Positions 1 through 12,524 of a stretch of DNA of 64,000 bases are shown piece by piece. Source of the DNA: Phanerochaete sordida (lineage: Eukaryota; Basidiomycota; Agaricomycetes; Polyporales; Phanerochaetaceae); assembly GCA_019973155.2 (NCBI GenBank), contig BPQB01000002.1:310001-374000 (forward strand). Direction: 5' to 3'. Under the pieces are notes generated by a model. That model was not told the origin of the DNA and did not search any database. It was given only the letters and a program-made list of their open reading frames with translations. A program made the position numbers and the translations under genes. Each line of letters opens with the position of its first letter. Position 1 is the first letter of the stretch.

Positions 1-1305
1 CCAAGGTGCGCCGTTTCGCCTGACATCTACTTAAAAGTGTAACTGACTTCTGCTGCAGGAAACTTCTGCGTCCGTCTGCCGCAGTCGAACTCACCCGTCA
101 CTAGCGTGACCAGCACTGTGAGTTCTAATTTCGTGTTCGTCGTTAGCGACCTAGGCATAACCTTTGCTCTCAGGACATTGCTTGCAATGCCAATGCAAGC
201 CCCGCCGCCGGGCTGTGCTCCATCAACCGTACGTGCATGATATATGTTTGCGAAGACCACCTTGCTAAATCGCCGATAACGCAATAGCCGGCGACCAGGT
301 CACCGTCGAGATGCACCAACAGCCAAACGACCGTTCCTGCGCAAACGAGGCCATCGGTGTAAGTCATGCATTCGTTCGTATACCGGAGCAGTAGTTCTCA
401 TGAGCGTGGTAGGGAGACCACTGGGGACCGATTAACATCTACATGGCCAAGGTTACGGACGCCACCTCTGCGGTCGGTTCGGATGCCAGCTGGTTCAAGG
501 TCGACGAGATGGGTCTTCCGTCGAGCAGCCCCGACTACTGGGCCACCGAAGTCCTGAACGACAACTGCGGTCACTTCACCTTCACCGTCCCGAGCAACAT
601 TGCTCCAGGAAACTACCTGATCCGTGCTGAGGTCATCGGTGGGTACACATGTCTGTGTATCGAGGACCATCGCAGCTGACACCATTACAGCTCTCCACGT
701 CGCGAGCAGTGTGGGCGGCGCCCAGTTCTACATGTCCTGCTACCAGGTCAACGTCGGCGGCTCGGGCACTGCTGCCCCACCCACCGTCAAGTTCCCGGGT
801 GCCTACAGCGCGAGCGACCCGGGCATCCTCATCAACATCTACACCCAGCTCAACACCTACAACAGTAAGTCGCTCGACTTGCCGGGCACCGCCGCCTTCT
901 GACAACGGTGCGTAGTCCCCGGACCGTCTCCCTTCGCCATGGCCTCGCCCAGCGTTGCGACGACTGCCTACCCAACGACCGCGACCTGGAACACCGCGCT
1001 CCAGCCCTCGACTGTCCCGACGACCGCGCCCGGCGGCGTCTCAAAGCCCACCGCTCCCCCGAGCTCCGTCACCTCCGCCAGCGGCACCGGCGGCCACCCG
1101 TCGAGCGCTTCGAGCACCCCCGCGAGTGCGCCCACCGGTACTCTTGCACAGCAGTACGGCCAGTGCGGCGGCACTGGCTGGACCGGCCCGACCGCGTGTG
1201 TCGCGCCCTTCACCTGCACTGTCCTCAACCGTAAGTGTGGACTCTCATTTGCTCAAAACCATAGGCTCACGAACTGTCGCAGCCTACTACTCTCAGTGCA
1301 CGTGA
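1..1305 (+). CDS. AA9 lytic polysaccharide monooxygenase with C-terminal CBM1, 5'-truncated by the window edge
   Basis: Copper-dependent oxidative cleavage of cellulose, secreted. The first exon, with the signal peptide and the N-terminal copper-binding His, lies outside the window; a donor-like gtgcgc near base 6 closes that exon. The following exons join in phase: GNFCVRLPQSNSPVTSVTS, then DIACNANASPAAGLCSIN, then AGDQVTVEMHQQPNDRSC, then GDHWGPINIYMAKV (second copper His in GDHW). After 443 come the typical GNYLIRAEVI strand and, after an intron at about 641-692, the AQFYMSCYQVNV strand with the active-site Gln and axial Tyr. A Pro/Ser/Thr-rich linker (about 940-1140) leads to a CBM1 (QYGQCGGTGWTGPTACV), interrupted by a last intron and ending YYSQCT-stop at 1303-1305. 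Six or more introns of 50-60 nt. Family assignment is firm; C1/C4 regioselectivity cannot be read from this. Confidence 0.92.
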
Positions 1306-1576
1306 GCGGCAAAGGTCCTTTGGCCCGCCCTCTGGGCGTATGCCCCTCGCATGCTCTCCGGTCTATGCTCGTCGATTTAGTAGCGTTCGTCTTCATTGCC
1401 GCCAAAATGATATCGGCATTTTCCATCATCCTAGTTGCATTGAGATCGAGTTGAGATTCATATGAGGTCTACGACAGTTCTTGAAAGGTATTAAGGTATA
1501 CTCTAGTGAAAGAGAACGGAGAATGATCTATTTTGTCCAATCTGTCCAAGATAGCAGGGTATTTTGCTAAACAGCC

Positions 1577-3535
1577 TTACGCCACGGGCTGGCGTTGGCA
1601 CCTGTCCTTGTGTCCACCGTTTTCCCAGGCGCTATCAAATATGCCATGAGCGCGACGACACATACGACAACGTCCACACCAAACTCACCCTTTTTGGCAT
1701 TTTGAGCTGCAGTACGCGACGGTCCAGCAGCCCTTGCAGATCCTCAGGCGATGTGCCGGTTTGTGAACGCTGCACAAACACGAAGCCCAACCGCACCGTT
1801 CCAAGGGCTCGAAGGGGGATACCTGTTCATCGCTCTGGTCATCCAGCGGAGGGAACAGATGTCCAAGCGTGCGCCACTGCCCCAGAAATATCCGCCAATG
1901 CCGATCCAGGTCCTGCATACGCAAGGTCGCGGCTTCCTCCAGGGAAGATAGCCACGCAGCGCGAGTGTGGCGACGTATGGCCAGCAGCTTTGCGCCGTCC
2001 TGCGAGCCGTCGGAAGTAAGGAGAAACGTTCTGCACTGGCCTATCGCAGCGTTAAAGGTAGCTGTGAAGATGTTAGATTCCCAGGATGCGCCGTGAAATA
2101 GATGAAGCCACATACTTGCGTTCGATGATCTAGTACCGTCATCTAATCGTATCATGGGAATGAGGAAAGCGGAAGCGAGCGATAAAATGCAGAATGCTTG
2201 AGAACGTGTGAGCGGCACACAGGGCCTCTCCGACCTCTGTGAGGTAATCAAGAACAATCTGTAAATTAGCATCAGCATCGGTAGCACGTCATATCAGCCG
2301 AGAAATCGACCTAACGTACTTGACGGTGAGAAAGAAAATGTACATGAGGTCGTCGGTCCACGGCCATCCATTAGCATGCCCTCTGCATACTTGCCGACGG
2401 ACCCCCGCCAGGCAATGTGATAGTAGTTGCCTATCAGTCTGCATCGAAGGCAGAGGCCTGAGGGACCCTGAGACGTATGACACACGAAGGTTGCACAGAA
2501 GGGTGTTCAAACTCCAAAGATTGGAGTCTACGAAGTCTTCGTCCCGGTATTCTCGTAAGAACGTGACTCTGAGTCGCTCTTGGCTCTCGAAGTCGGCGGC
2601 GACCACGCACAAGAAATCCGGCCAAGAGCGCGAATCGTCCAGGATGTTGCCCAGCTTGTTGAAAGAATAAAAGCTCAGATTACGGTCTTGAGTGTGAAGC
2701 CAGATGAAGAACAAAACGTGTGGGATGCGGCAGTTGGAAGGACTCAAGGCGGTGGACCTGCAAGCGCGTGAGCAAAGTGGACAGTCCACGGAGCGTCGTA
2801 AGTAATAAAACTCACGTCCGCATCTCTACCAATTTCACCGTCTCACATGCGAGATCATAAACACATCCGTGCACGGAAGGATAGCCGATGAGCGACTCCT
2901 CGCACGCAACCTTAGAATCGAGGAATGGGGTGCGAACATCCCAAAGATTGTCCCAAAGCTTCGGAAAGTCCTGCTCCATTGTGTGCCGGACATCCTCCAT
3001 GATTTTGTCGTCGAACGATGCTTCATTTGCCTTGTTGAGACACAGCACGAATAGCTCCACGAGAGATACAAGAGCTCGCTGGTCGCCCTACATTCGGTTC
3101 AGCTGATTTTTTCGTGAAGACAAGACGCACCACGTAGACTGGATCCCGACCGGTCCATGCAACCAAGTCTTCTCTTGAAAAATCGCAGAAGTGGTCGCGG
3201 GTGATGACATGAGCGAGCTCGAGAACAAATCCCGTTGACCAGATAGTCTGCCATACATCCGACGCGTAATCCAGTCCGCGCACGACCTTAAGGAATGCCA
3301 GGCCAGTGGTTGCTAAAGGGTCTTTGAGGAAATGTGGCGCCTTGATGAGGATCGCATTCCACTCGGAGAGGTTATCCAGTGATGGTCCAGGAGGGCCGAC
3401 GACAGTGGATATGGGTACGAGTGCCATTGTCGACTCTGCCAGCCAGGCCTTCCTATGCGAGACAAGCTTCGTACGCATCGCTCGAGTCAACGAGTAGTCT
3501 GACGCACCTGTGCGATGCTCCACACGTGAGTTCAC
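1577..3535 (-). CDS. MYND-type zinc finger protein, paralogue A
   Basis: Function unknown. The protein is mostly helical and ends in a MYND-like zinc finger, a type usually used for protein-protein contacts. Exon 1 (3535 to about 3131) ends at DPVYV. Exon 2 holds DFPKLWDNLWDVRTPFLDS. Exon 3 holds RIPHVLFFIWLHTQDRNL. The penultimate exon carries the zinc region, CLCSVHKPAHRLRICKGCW then YCSSKCQK. A last mini-exon, found by joining the donor at about 1692 to an acceptor near 1634, supplies WENGGHKDRC and the stop at 1577-1579. The same landmarks recur in the paralogues at 20703, 27287 and 29443. The start at 3535 is the longest option; a Met at 3478 is possible. It is tail-to-head with the EF-hand/ZZ gene, also minus strand. 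Confidence 0.75.
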
Positions 3536-3822
3536 AGGTCGTGGGACGTCAAAGCTTCAAGGGTGCGCACAGTGGTGAAAGTTAGTGTTGAACTTCCGTT
3601 GCGCGTCTGTGGTGGGAGCCGAGCTGAACGTCTTCGGCTCCTAGTCGCTACCTGTATAACGCCACTGTAATCGAAACGGCAGACTCATCGCCTCAGAACA
3701 GTTTAAAAAATTGGTCTAGTACGCACGAAACAACGCATGGAACAGCATTGGTCGACGTATTTCGTAGTATATGCATTGGAGTTACGTGTCGCGCAGTATC
3801 CACGAGCATGTGTCCTCGTAGC

Positions 3823-6800
3823 TCATGGGAGCTGTACTCTATCTGTGCTCGACGAAGACAACAGTCTGCCGAGTAGATTTTCCAAACGTTCCAAGCGAGT
3901 ATCAAGGGACGCGACTCGGCCGTGCAGATCGGAAAGCATATCTTGCACAGAGGCCTCGGGTCCTGTCTTCACAGCCGTCTGAGATGTCTGTTGGTACAGG
4001 ACAAGGTTGTGCCAGTGCGAATGGAGCGCAGTGTTTGCAGGCTCAGCATTGGTTTCTGTTGCGGCGGACGCTCTGCAATAGCCGTGTACCGCGAAGGCGC
4101 ACTGTTCAGCTTGCATCTTCCTATCGTCGTGTTCGACCTTGCATTTGACACAGATGTGTGTGCGTCCTGGTTCCGTAATTGAGCATATTACGCGAGCAGG
4201 AAGACCAGGCTCACCGTTGCAACCCAAGCAGTACCAGTACGGAGCCGCGAGCTGAGCGTCGCAGTAGTGGCAATTCGCCGCGGGGAGACTGCCCTGAGCA
4301 TCTATAGGACGGGCTCGTCAGCACCGGGCCAAAGTGGATGGGCCACGAGATATGGAGCGACAGACCCGCTGTGCGCATCTCTTGGATGAGGTCCCTCGCA
4401 GGAAACATCACCCGCCATTCTTCTCTCTTGGTCACTGCAGTTCTCATTTGATAGATCGCGTGCGTTGGAAAATGGGGTTTGCTATGCAAGCCTGGAGAGG
4501 CGTTATCTTGCGCCAGGGACCATGGCTCGGAAAGACACTTCGAACAAATATCAAACAGAAATTCCGAGGGCCGGTCTGTCTCGGAATCGACGCTGGAAGT
4601 GAGACAGTCGAGACAGGTGTACCGTGTAGACGAGATAGAGGTGAAGCAGATATTGCAGACTACGCCCCTGTACCAGCATGATGAGTTATCGCCTGTATCT
4701 GGAACGGATCGCGAGCGAACTCACCAATGCACGGAATTTCTTCGCCGAAGAATTAACGCGAGATTGCGATATACTTCCAAGTCCTGCTTAGAACATAGTG
4801 CGGCGAGAGAACCCAGCTCTTCATACTCCGCGCTCGAAAGACGCAGACTGGATCGGATTCGAGGAATACCAGGGAACACACCGTTGAGGCGACTGAAAAG
4901 CTCCATGAAGCGCTGTCGGACCCTTCGGCGTTCTCTGAGGTAGGGCCAGTCGAAGCGCCCCATCCTGATGCGTACGACGGCGAGGATACTCTTGATGGCA
5001 AAATCCCAGAGTGCCTTGGCCTTGTTCGCGGCGAGTGCTTCGGAGGTTGGCTCAAGGTAGCTAAAGCGAACGGGCGCGGCGCGAAGTACAACGCCGCCGT
5101 CAATGGACGAGTCGGTGAGGCCAGCGTTGAGATCGCCACTCTTGGGGACACCGTATACACCCTCGATCCTGTCACGACTTGCGTTGAGAGTCCCCACAAG
5201 ACGCTGCGAGACAGATGCGTATTCTATGTCGCAGACCAAAGAGGCGCCACGTAGCGTCCCGGCGACTACGGAGCGGCCTTCCCCGTCAATGCCCCAGCCA
5301 GTGAATGGGCCGCTGTCTCCGTTTGGCGGAAGGTCGAGGAACATCGCTCCTGTTGAATAGCTTCCGGAGAAACTGCCGTCGTATTGCTTTGCGGAATAGC
5401 TACCGGTCCAAGTGGAGAAATGGCCATCGAATATGAGTGAGAAGCGCGCGTCTCCATCGTCGTAGACCTCCACACGAGGAACAAGATCCTCGGTAGGGTA
5501 GCACAGAGGCCCAGGAGGTTGATCTTCCTCCACGATGACAATCTCAGGAAGATAGATCTTAGCTGTCGAGAAGTCGATCTCTGCGCTTGTCGGAATATCC
5601 CTGAAGGGCCACATAGACGGCTTCGGTGCGGATGGAAGGTAGAAGGCGGCCATGTACTCGCCGTCCTTGAATATCTCAGGTATCGTGTTGTATCTGAAAT
5701 AGTAATACTGGAAGTAGTATTTGATTCAGATTTCTGGGACGAAAGCAGGTAAGGTACGCACGATGCCATAGGAGAACTTCCGAAGGTGCTCCTTAGGATC
5801 GAGATTCTGGAGTTTGCATATTGCTGGCGTGTCATAGCTATCAGTACGATGGAGTAAATCCATGGGACGAAGATAAAAGACGTACCTATCAGATGATCAG
5901 CGCGGGCGCGGGCCGTCAAGTTGATTGTCTGCAACGATTTGACGATATTGGTGAGCTCCCGAGGGTCCAGTGCAACTTGGCGTGCATGGCGAAGTACATT
6001 CCACGCGCGGCGGAGTAACAGATAGAGCAATGGTAACAGGTTCTGCGTGCGTAAGATAAGTCTTGTGCGTCCACAAATAGATCTAACTGTCGCTATCACC
6101 TTCTCGATACGGGTGGAGCCTGTGACAAACTCGAGGGTATCCTGCGCGTCGATGCAGTACTTGATGGATATGAGCTTCTTCTCCATCTTATCTTCCTCTT
6201 CGTCCACGTAGTCTCGGAACCGATCGAACAGCTCGTCATCCCAGTCGAAAATTGACTCTTCAAGCTCTGGGTACACGCCGGCGAGCATGAGATCAAGAGC
6301 CCAGGGAAGGTAGTCGTTCACTAGATGCTCGACGATCAGGCGATTGTCCGGAAATATTTCCCGCACTTGCTTCGCCAGGACGCCTATCCGAACAAGGAAA
6401 ATCGGAATACGGCGGAAATAGTAGCAGAGACTGAGCGGGAAACCTGCGAAGAAGTCTTAGCCTCGGATCATCAGGACAGGGCCGCCGTGCCATAGGGTAC
6501 GTACCCGCTGTCCAATACGCCATCCATTTAAGAAGACTGCGACAAGAGAAATTAGACAAAGGGTTCACCAGGAGAACATGCTCACATACCTCCAACTCGC
6601 CGGTCGAGCACCAGTAAAGGCGTTCACCTCAGAGACCGAGACAAGCGAGGATGCATCGTCGTCAAATGCCTCAAGCAGTGGCTGAATGCGAGCGATGGTG
6701 ATAAATTCCAGCGCCCACTCATCCTCCAGATGAGCGTCGGTGACGATGACTGTCGTCCCTGAAGTGCCGGTGACTGCTCCTGGAGCGCCACTGGTGCTTA

Positions 6801-8374
6801 TGTCCTTGTATATCGCCTCGAGGGCCTGGTGCTGGCTAAAGTTGCGTATTTTGAGGCGTTCGGCGTAATGCTCGCGAAGGCTAAGCACCAGGCTTCGCGC
6901 TTCAGTTGTTCCCTTCCAGCCCTACTGGCCAGTGCTTTAGCACCGCGACTAAGATTTACAGCTACGACGCGTCACGCACCGCCTCTTTCCAGACCTCGTA
7001 AAGATCCTGAGGAATACTGTGAGCATCGACTCAATAATTCGTCGAAATTTAACAGACCTTGTCAACAATTCGGTCGTGGGGGCCAGCGGTGAATGCGCCG
7101 ATCACCCGATCTGACTCGCGTACGACGATGGTCTTCATCTCCTCTTGTAAGGCCTGCTGCCACGCGTCGAATTTGCGATTGAAGAGCTCTTCATTCTCTT
7201 GCACCATGTCCGCGAAAGACTTGCTGAACTCGTAGATCACCTCGTTGAGCACCTGAGCGTCGCCCTGGACCTCTTTGTCGGCGTTCTTCTCGAGGAGCTT
7301 CTGCATGAGATCTTTGTCGTTGAGGACCTTGCCAGCACCACCCAGCTGGTTGATCTCGCTGAGGAGATCGCGGTCAGCAGGAGAACGCAAAGCTTGGAGG
7401 AGAAGGAGGGTGTCCACGGATTCAGCCGCACTTCCGAAATGAGAAGAGATCTTGGCTAGGGTCTCGTTCGCTTGGTGGACGCCGTGGCTGGTGTAGATGA
7501 CGAGATCATCCTGAAGAGCCTGCTTATAGCCGTCGAAGACTTTGATATAGCTCTCCAGTTTCGCCTCCCACTCTAGACTGCGAATGAGCTTGACTAAAGG
7601 GGCATGCACGATGAGTATTCTTCTGAAACGCCATGAGATCGCGCTTACCCAACTTTCTTTTCTTGAGAAAGCCGTCGCAGAGTGTAGCGTACTTCTTGAT
7701 ATCCTCTGCGATCGACTCGATGCGCCCACCGATGCGGGACTCGATCGTCTTTCCGTCCTCCGCGCGATCCTCTCTGGCGATGGGGCGAATGCTGATAAGG
7801 AGATTTTGAACGCATGTCCAGAGACTGAGCCACCACGCAGTAGGCACGAACGTACATGAGCAGGACAGAAAGCATATCATTCATCTTCGTTCGCACGAGC
7901 AGGACGCGCCTGTCATTTTCGCGCCTCGCCATCTCAAACTTCAGTGCCGTCTTGAAGGCCAGGACTACGACTGCAAGATTTCTCATGTCAGAAGAGGCGT
8001 CTGCAGCAACAGTAGAAGGCACATTACTGGAGACAACAGGATGAATTCTTGCGAGATCCTCAAGCGCGTTTGTCAGAATCTGGCTGGTGGATACAAGCTT
8101 ATCGACTTGGGCCTCGACGAGCTGGAGGGTCTGCGTGGCGACGGGTGTGACTGTTTGTATCGCTGGGTCGGCCGCGTCCGCCTGGATAGCGCTGACCATT
8201 CCTGTGCGACGCCCTCGTATACATTTCCACCAGAGAAGTTTGCGAAGGCTTACCTATGACGCTCATGCGCTTGGACGTCGCTGTAGCCTCGGCCCCGGCA
8301 GGCGTAATGCTCAGTGAAGTCGAGGCATCAGCGAGGCTGCTGTCAAGATGAGTTTCCCGTAAATCCGTCGTCAT
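3823..8374 (-). CDS. Large helical-bundle / EF-hand / tandem ZZ-type zinc finger protein
   Basis: About 1,000 residues in many exons. Order of parts: Ser/Thr-rich N-terminus (8374); an alpha-helical block over about 8200-7050, resembling the four-helix adaptor domains of MLKL/HeLo-type proteins (inference); an EF-hand (about 6620-6720, loop DDDASSLVSVSE); a long helical region (about 6366-5870); a Gly/Ser-rich beta-type domain (about 5650-5100); an Arg-rich helix; then two zinc clusters. The first has VCNICFTSIS, YTCLDC, DICSKC and the HSKPHFPTH histidine pair of a ZZ finger (about 4670-4450). The second has NCHYC, YWYCLGC and HICVKC (about 4280-4130). The protein ends in a coiled coil (MLSDLHGRVASLDTRLERLE). 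Multi-domain proteins of this plan are common but uncharacterised in Agaricomycetes. A calcium-responsive regulatory role is inferred. The intron between the two fingers is not uniquely resolved. Confidence 0.72.
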
Positions 8375-8471
8375 TTGGGGATGTCAGCAATATGCAAGAA
8401 ACGGGAAGGTGTTAGCGAAAGGGTGGCTGGAGGGCTGAGGGCAATGAAGATGGTAGTCGATGCTGTGGCTG

Positions 8472-8480
8472 CATATAAAG
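8472..8480 (-). promoter_or_regulatory. Putative TATA element of the EF-hand/ZZ gene
   Basis: Read on the minus strand this is ctttatatg, about 100 nt upstream of the ATG at 8374, the usual basidiomycete spacing. Confidence 0.35.
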
Positions 8481-9580
8481 CCATGCTTCATGCGGTCGGC
8501 CTCAAGTATAGACCGACGTGAGAGTCGAGAGTTCAGTTGGAGTGCCTAGCTGTCACGTCTCTTGATAGGATTCCATTGTTGTTCCTGGCGACACGCTAGG
8601 CGTACTATATATGTAAAGCGGGTCAATGAAGATGACAAAATGTGTGGGAGCACCGTTGTTCAAGTGGACCGTCACCAGCGAGTAGTACTGCGGAGTCGGA
8701 GGGACTATCCTCTGGCTCCGGCGAGTCGGTGCCAGCATTCTCCCAGTCAAATTTGAAGGAGCAACTTGAGACATCAGCTTTCAGTCCAACACGTGGGTAA
8801 GGTTGACTTTTTCCAACAGGTACACGAGACTCTGAGACTGAAGGCAAATCGAGCGGCGGACGTGGCTGAGACCATGTACATAGCAAGTCACACTGGCGCC
8901 ACGCGGGGTCCTACTAGAAGCCCATACTCCCCGGTCTGCAGGCGAGGATACAAGAATGGTCAGCGTAAGCTTCAATCTGATCAACTCTGTGAAGCACACA
9001 GCACCTTACAGTCATCCATATCCTAGCATCTTTCTGAGGTCGCGGTGGTCCGGGTAGGAGTTTCGTCCAGCGCTTAACTACTTTCCGCAGGCGTCACCGC
9101 GCGTTAAGGCTCGAACTTCATGCGACCCAGCTTGGGTTGGCACTCATGCTCCCATTCATGTGGAAGCAAGCGGATATGCTAGGCTCATGGGATAGACTGG
9201 TCAACATTTGACACTCGACGTATTGAAGATGACCCAGGCACGCGCTAGCTGATAGCATCGCTGACAATGCCGACAGGTCCTCGAGGAGATTCAGTCCGGA
9301 TCCTAGTTGTCTTCGGCGGAAGCCTGCGCGTTTTTCTACGCCTGTCCGGAGATTTTGGTAGCATGATCGCTATCTGCTGCTCTCGGTACGTCTTCATGAC
9401 CGCTGTTCGTGATCTTCGCAGCGGTAGCGACGTCAGGCTAGCTCGTTTCCCTGTTAAAACGCCCGCTACCGCCGTAAATCAACACTCGTGTACCAAGGCT
9501 GTGTGAGCCAACTCTGTCTCGATGCTTTCTTACGGAACGCAAGCTTATCAGCTGATTATGCCTGCGCAGGGTCGTCCATC
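8481..9580. other. Intergenic region upstream of two divergent genes
   Basis: About 1.1 kb between the minus-strand EF-hand/ZZ gene and the plus-strand cystathionine gamma-synthase. A minus-strand open stretch at 8553-8886 has somewhat protein-like composition but no family motif, start context or supporting splice pattern. Otherwise only promoter-type sequence is seen. Confidence 0.4.
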
Positions 9581-9590
9581 TATATAAAAA
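9581..9590 (+). promoter_or_regulatory. TATA box of the cystathionine gamma-synthase gene
   Basis: tatataaaaa lies 60 nt upstream of the ATG at 9641, with a pyrimidine-rich start region between them. Confidence 0.6.
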
Positions 9591-9640
9591 CTCCCTCAGC
9601 GAATGGCCGCACTTTGCACTCCACAACGCCATCTCCCGCT

Positions 9641-11496
9641 ATGGAACCAATCCTCGACTTCAAGCATGTCGGAGATCCCATCCCTGCAGGGGACCACTCC
9701 ATTGTCATGTATATGCCGACGTGGGACGAGACTTTGAGCTTCAAGCGAAACGAGCCAGAGACGGTCCAGCGAATCCGAACAGGCTACCCTCGGTTCTTCA
9801 TGCCCCATGTGGTCCGCAAGGTGAGTATATGGCTCAGTGACGTGTCCATGGGCTGACCAAATAGTGCAGCTCACAAAGAGGCTCGAAGAGACGTTCGCTC
9901 TTTCGTCTGAGCGAGCAGTGCTCCTTCGGTCCCTTGTGGGTGCTGAAGCCTGTCGTGCCTTCATTGCCAGCCAGGCGGGAGCGGAGGCGCACATCAAGGC
10001 TTTTCAACCTCTCTCCCCTTGCTCGGACTCACAGATCTTCATGGTCATCTTCCCGGAGGCCGCTATGCCTACGGCCCTGACATTCTGGCAACACACGGGA
10101 TTTGGCGTGTCCAGTCGCTTCGCGGAGCTCTATCTCCTCTTCCTCGATAGCCTCAGGAACCCGCCCGCGGTACTGGAGGATTCTCTCTTAGCTCAGAAGC
10201 GCGAACAAGGTCGTCCTATTGCGCGAGGGGCGGCAGGTCCCAAGGCCGTCATCCAGGATCGCGTAGCCAGGCTCATCACCCACAACATGGAGTGCGACAT
10301 ACACCGAGGCCCCAAGACGTCCTTACTCCCTGTCACTGCAGACGACGTCTTCCTGTATCCTACAGGCGTAACGGCGATATGGACCGCCCACCAGCTTCTC
10401 CTCAGCACGCTGGGTTTGCAGAAGAGCGTCTGCTTCGGGTACGTACTAGCGACCTCTGAGTACAGATGGATGCTGACTGCCGGGATAGGTTTCCGTATAC
10501 CGACACTCTGAAAATACTGGAGAAGTGGGGTCCCGGATGCCATTTCTATCCGGACGGAAACGAAGCGGACCTGAAGAGTCTGGAGGCTATGCTAGCCTCC
10601 GAGCGAGCCAGGTCTCCATCCGAGGCCCCAGTCCTCGCGCTCTTCACGGAGTCCACCTCGAACCCTCTCCTGCGCTCGGTAGACCTTCCTCGCCTCCGTG
10701 CGCTAGCCGACGAGTACGGCTTCGCGATCGTCATCGACGAGACGATTGGCAATTTCGCCAACGTTGATGTCTTACCCTACGCGGACATGGTCGTCACCAG
10801 CCTGACGAAGATATTCAGCGGACGTGCAAACACGATGGGCGGCAGGTATGTCCGTTTTCACTTTTTCTCCGCATGCGCTCCTCGCTAACACGCCTCAGCA
10901 TCGTCCTGAATCCGCTCCGTAGACACTACACCGCCCTGAAAGGCGCCCTCGAGCGCACATGGGAGGACCTTTTCTTCGAACCCGACGCAGAGGTCCTGGA
11001 GTTCAACTCACGCACCTTCTGCGCGCGTGCCGCACAGATCGACACGAACGCCGAGGCACTCTGTGACTTCCTGCGCGCACACGGCAGCACAGTCGTCGCG
11101 CAGCTGAACTACCCCAAGTGGCAGACGCGCGCGCTGTACGACGCCGCGCGGAGCACATACGCGGGCGGCGCGCGCGGCGGCTTCGGCGGGCTCTTCTCGC
11201 TCGTGTTCCGCGCGCCGCGCGCCGCGCACGCGTTCTTCGACGCGCTCGCGTGCGCGAAGGGCCCGAGCCTCGGCACGAACTTCACGCTCGCGACGCCGTA
11301 TGTGCTCTTCAGCCACTGGCACGAGCAGGAGTGGGCCGCGAGCCACGGCGTCCCCGCTGACCTCGTGCGCCTCAGCGTCGGGACGGAGGACACGCAGGAG
11401 CTCCTCGACATGGTTGCGGTGGCGCTCCGTGCGGCGGAGATGGCCTATGCGGAGGGATCTGAGGGTGAGTCTGCTGTCGCGGCCGCGCTGGTGTAG
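9641..11496 (+). CDS. STR2: Cystathionine gamma-synthase (PLP-dependent Cys/Met metabolism enzyme)
   Basis: Joins cysteine to an activated homoserine ester to give cystathionine in methionine transsulfuration; cytosolic in fungi. Exon 1 starts [17 protein letters not shown] and ends at about 9819. Exon 2 (about 9869-10439) carries [19 protein letters not shown], the PLP-phosphate/substrate loop. Exon 3 (about 10489-10842) has the cofactor Asp in [15 protein letters not shown] and the Schiff-base Lys in [17 protein letters not shown]. The last exon has [13 protein letters not shown], the substrate-carboxylate Arg region, and ends at tag 11494-11496. The roughly 120-residue extension before the catalytic domain is typical of fungal Str2/Met-7 rather than the bacterial MetB length. 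GC content of the last exon is markedly higher than that of the first. A decayed copy of its 3' end lies at 16078-16217. Confidence 0.88.
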
Positions 11497-11621
11497 GGCA
11501 CTGTATTATATGTGTGTAATTTCAATGAGATGTCGAGTTTGACCGGTATCTCCTCAGTAAATTGAACGGTAGTCAATGGACATACATATCTATCAATCGC
11601 AGTACATTGCAAGTGCAAGTT

Positions 11622-12524
11622 CTAAAGTGCGGAGTATGTTGGCGGCGCGTCAGAGTCAAAATGCGCCTGGGTTGGGACGACGTGGTACCCATCCGCAGAT
11701 AGCGCCTTCTCCGGCAGCTCTACTTTCGCCAAAGAACTTAGACCTGCAGAATGAGAGCATCTATAAGCACTAGGGTTCGTAAAGACATGAGAACAGACCA
11801 CTCACGGGTAGGAGAATAGGGCGTAGTAGGTGTGTATGGCACGTCCTCGAGCTCAATAAAGCGCGAGCGACGGCGGTATCGCATGAAGAACACCGCTGCC
11901 AGCAGAGCGGCGAGCACGGCGATGCATGGCAGGATGACCGCGGGTAAGAGGACGCGGAGGTCAGGGCGGCCGCGCGAGTTTGAATACGAATACGAATAGA
12001 CGGGCAGCGTCGTCATCACCGCCGTCGGCGCGACATCGTATGGTCCAGGGGTATAGATGATGTTGTCGAAACAGTAGCTGATCGAACTGGCAGGCGTCAC
12101 GACGAGGGTATGCTCGCCGTACGGGACGATGTCTGAAGTGTAGAAGACACGCTGCGAGAAGTATGTGCTGCTGTTTGCGCTCGTAAAGAAGGTCGGCCGG
12201 CCGCCGTCGAGTGTGTACGCTGCAGAGGATATGATGTGTGGGATAAGGCTGCCGCGCACTTGGACCCAGGTGCCTGATCGCTCGGTCAGAAACGTTCGGT
12301 GCGGCTGTTGCCAAATTAAAAGGCTCACCATTAAACTTGAAGCGAAAACTGGAGTCTGGTCCTGTTGAGTAGGCTGTCGTCCTGCTCAAGTTCTCAGCCA
12401 CGCCTCAATACGACGAGCATGAATCTTACTGGTTGTAGTCCGTCTGCGGCGCTGTGTCATTGAAGCTCCATTGTCCAGAGTATTCGATATCGGGGCTTGT
12501 GTTGTCGACGACGGCGGCCAGCAT
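11622..12524 (-). CDS. Single-pass plasma-membrane protein of a large basidiomycete family
   Basis: Function unknown. Four exons join cleanly. Exon 1 (from ATG 12524) encodes DNTSPDIEYSGQWSFNDTAP; exon 2 encodes TAYSTGPDSSFRFKFNG; exon 3 encodes GTWVQVRGSLIPHIISSAAY, then a Ser/Thr/Tyr-rich outer region and one membrane helix (VLLPAVILPCIAVLAALLAA) followed by RYRRRSR; exon 4 gives an acidic tail ending DSDAPPTYSAL. The layout is an outer beta-sandwich-like domain, one helix and a short cytoplasmic tail, with positive charges placing the C-terminus inside. No signal peptide is visible at the chosen start, so an upstream exon may be missed. Proteins of this plan recur in many copies in Agaricomycetes; a surface-sensing role is only a guess. 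Confidence 0.75.

Noticed and set aside
8553..8886. Overlapping minus-strand frames with fairly protein-like sequence
   Set aside because: No consistent exon chain, family motif or start context; possibly the remains of a gene, but not supportable.
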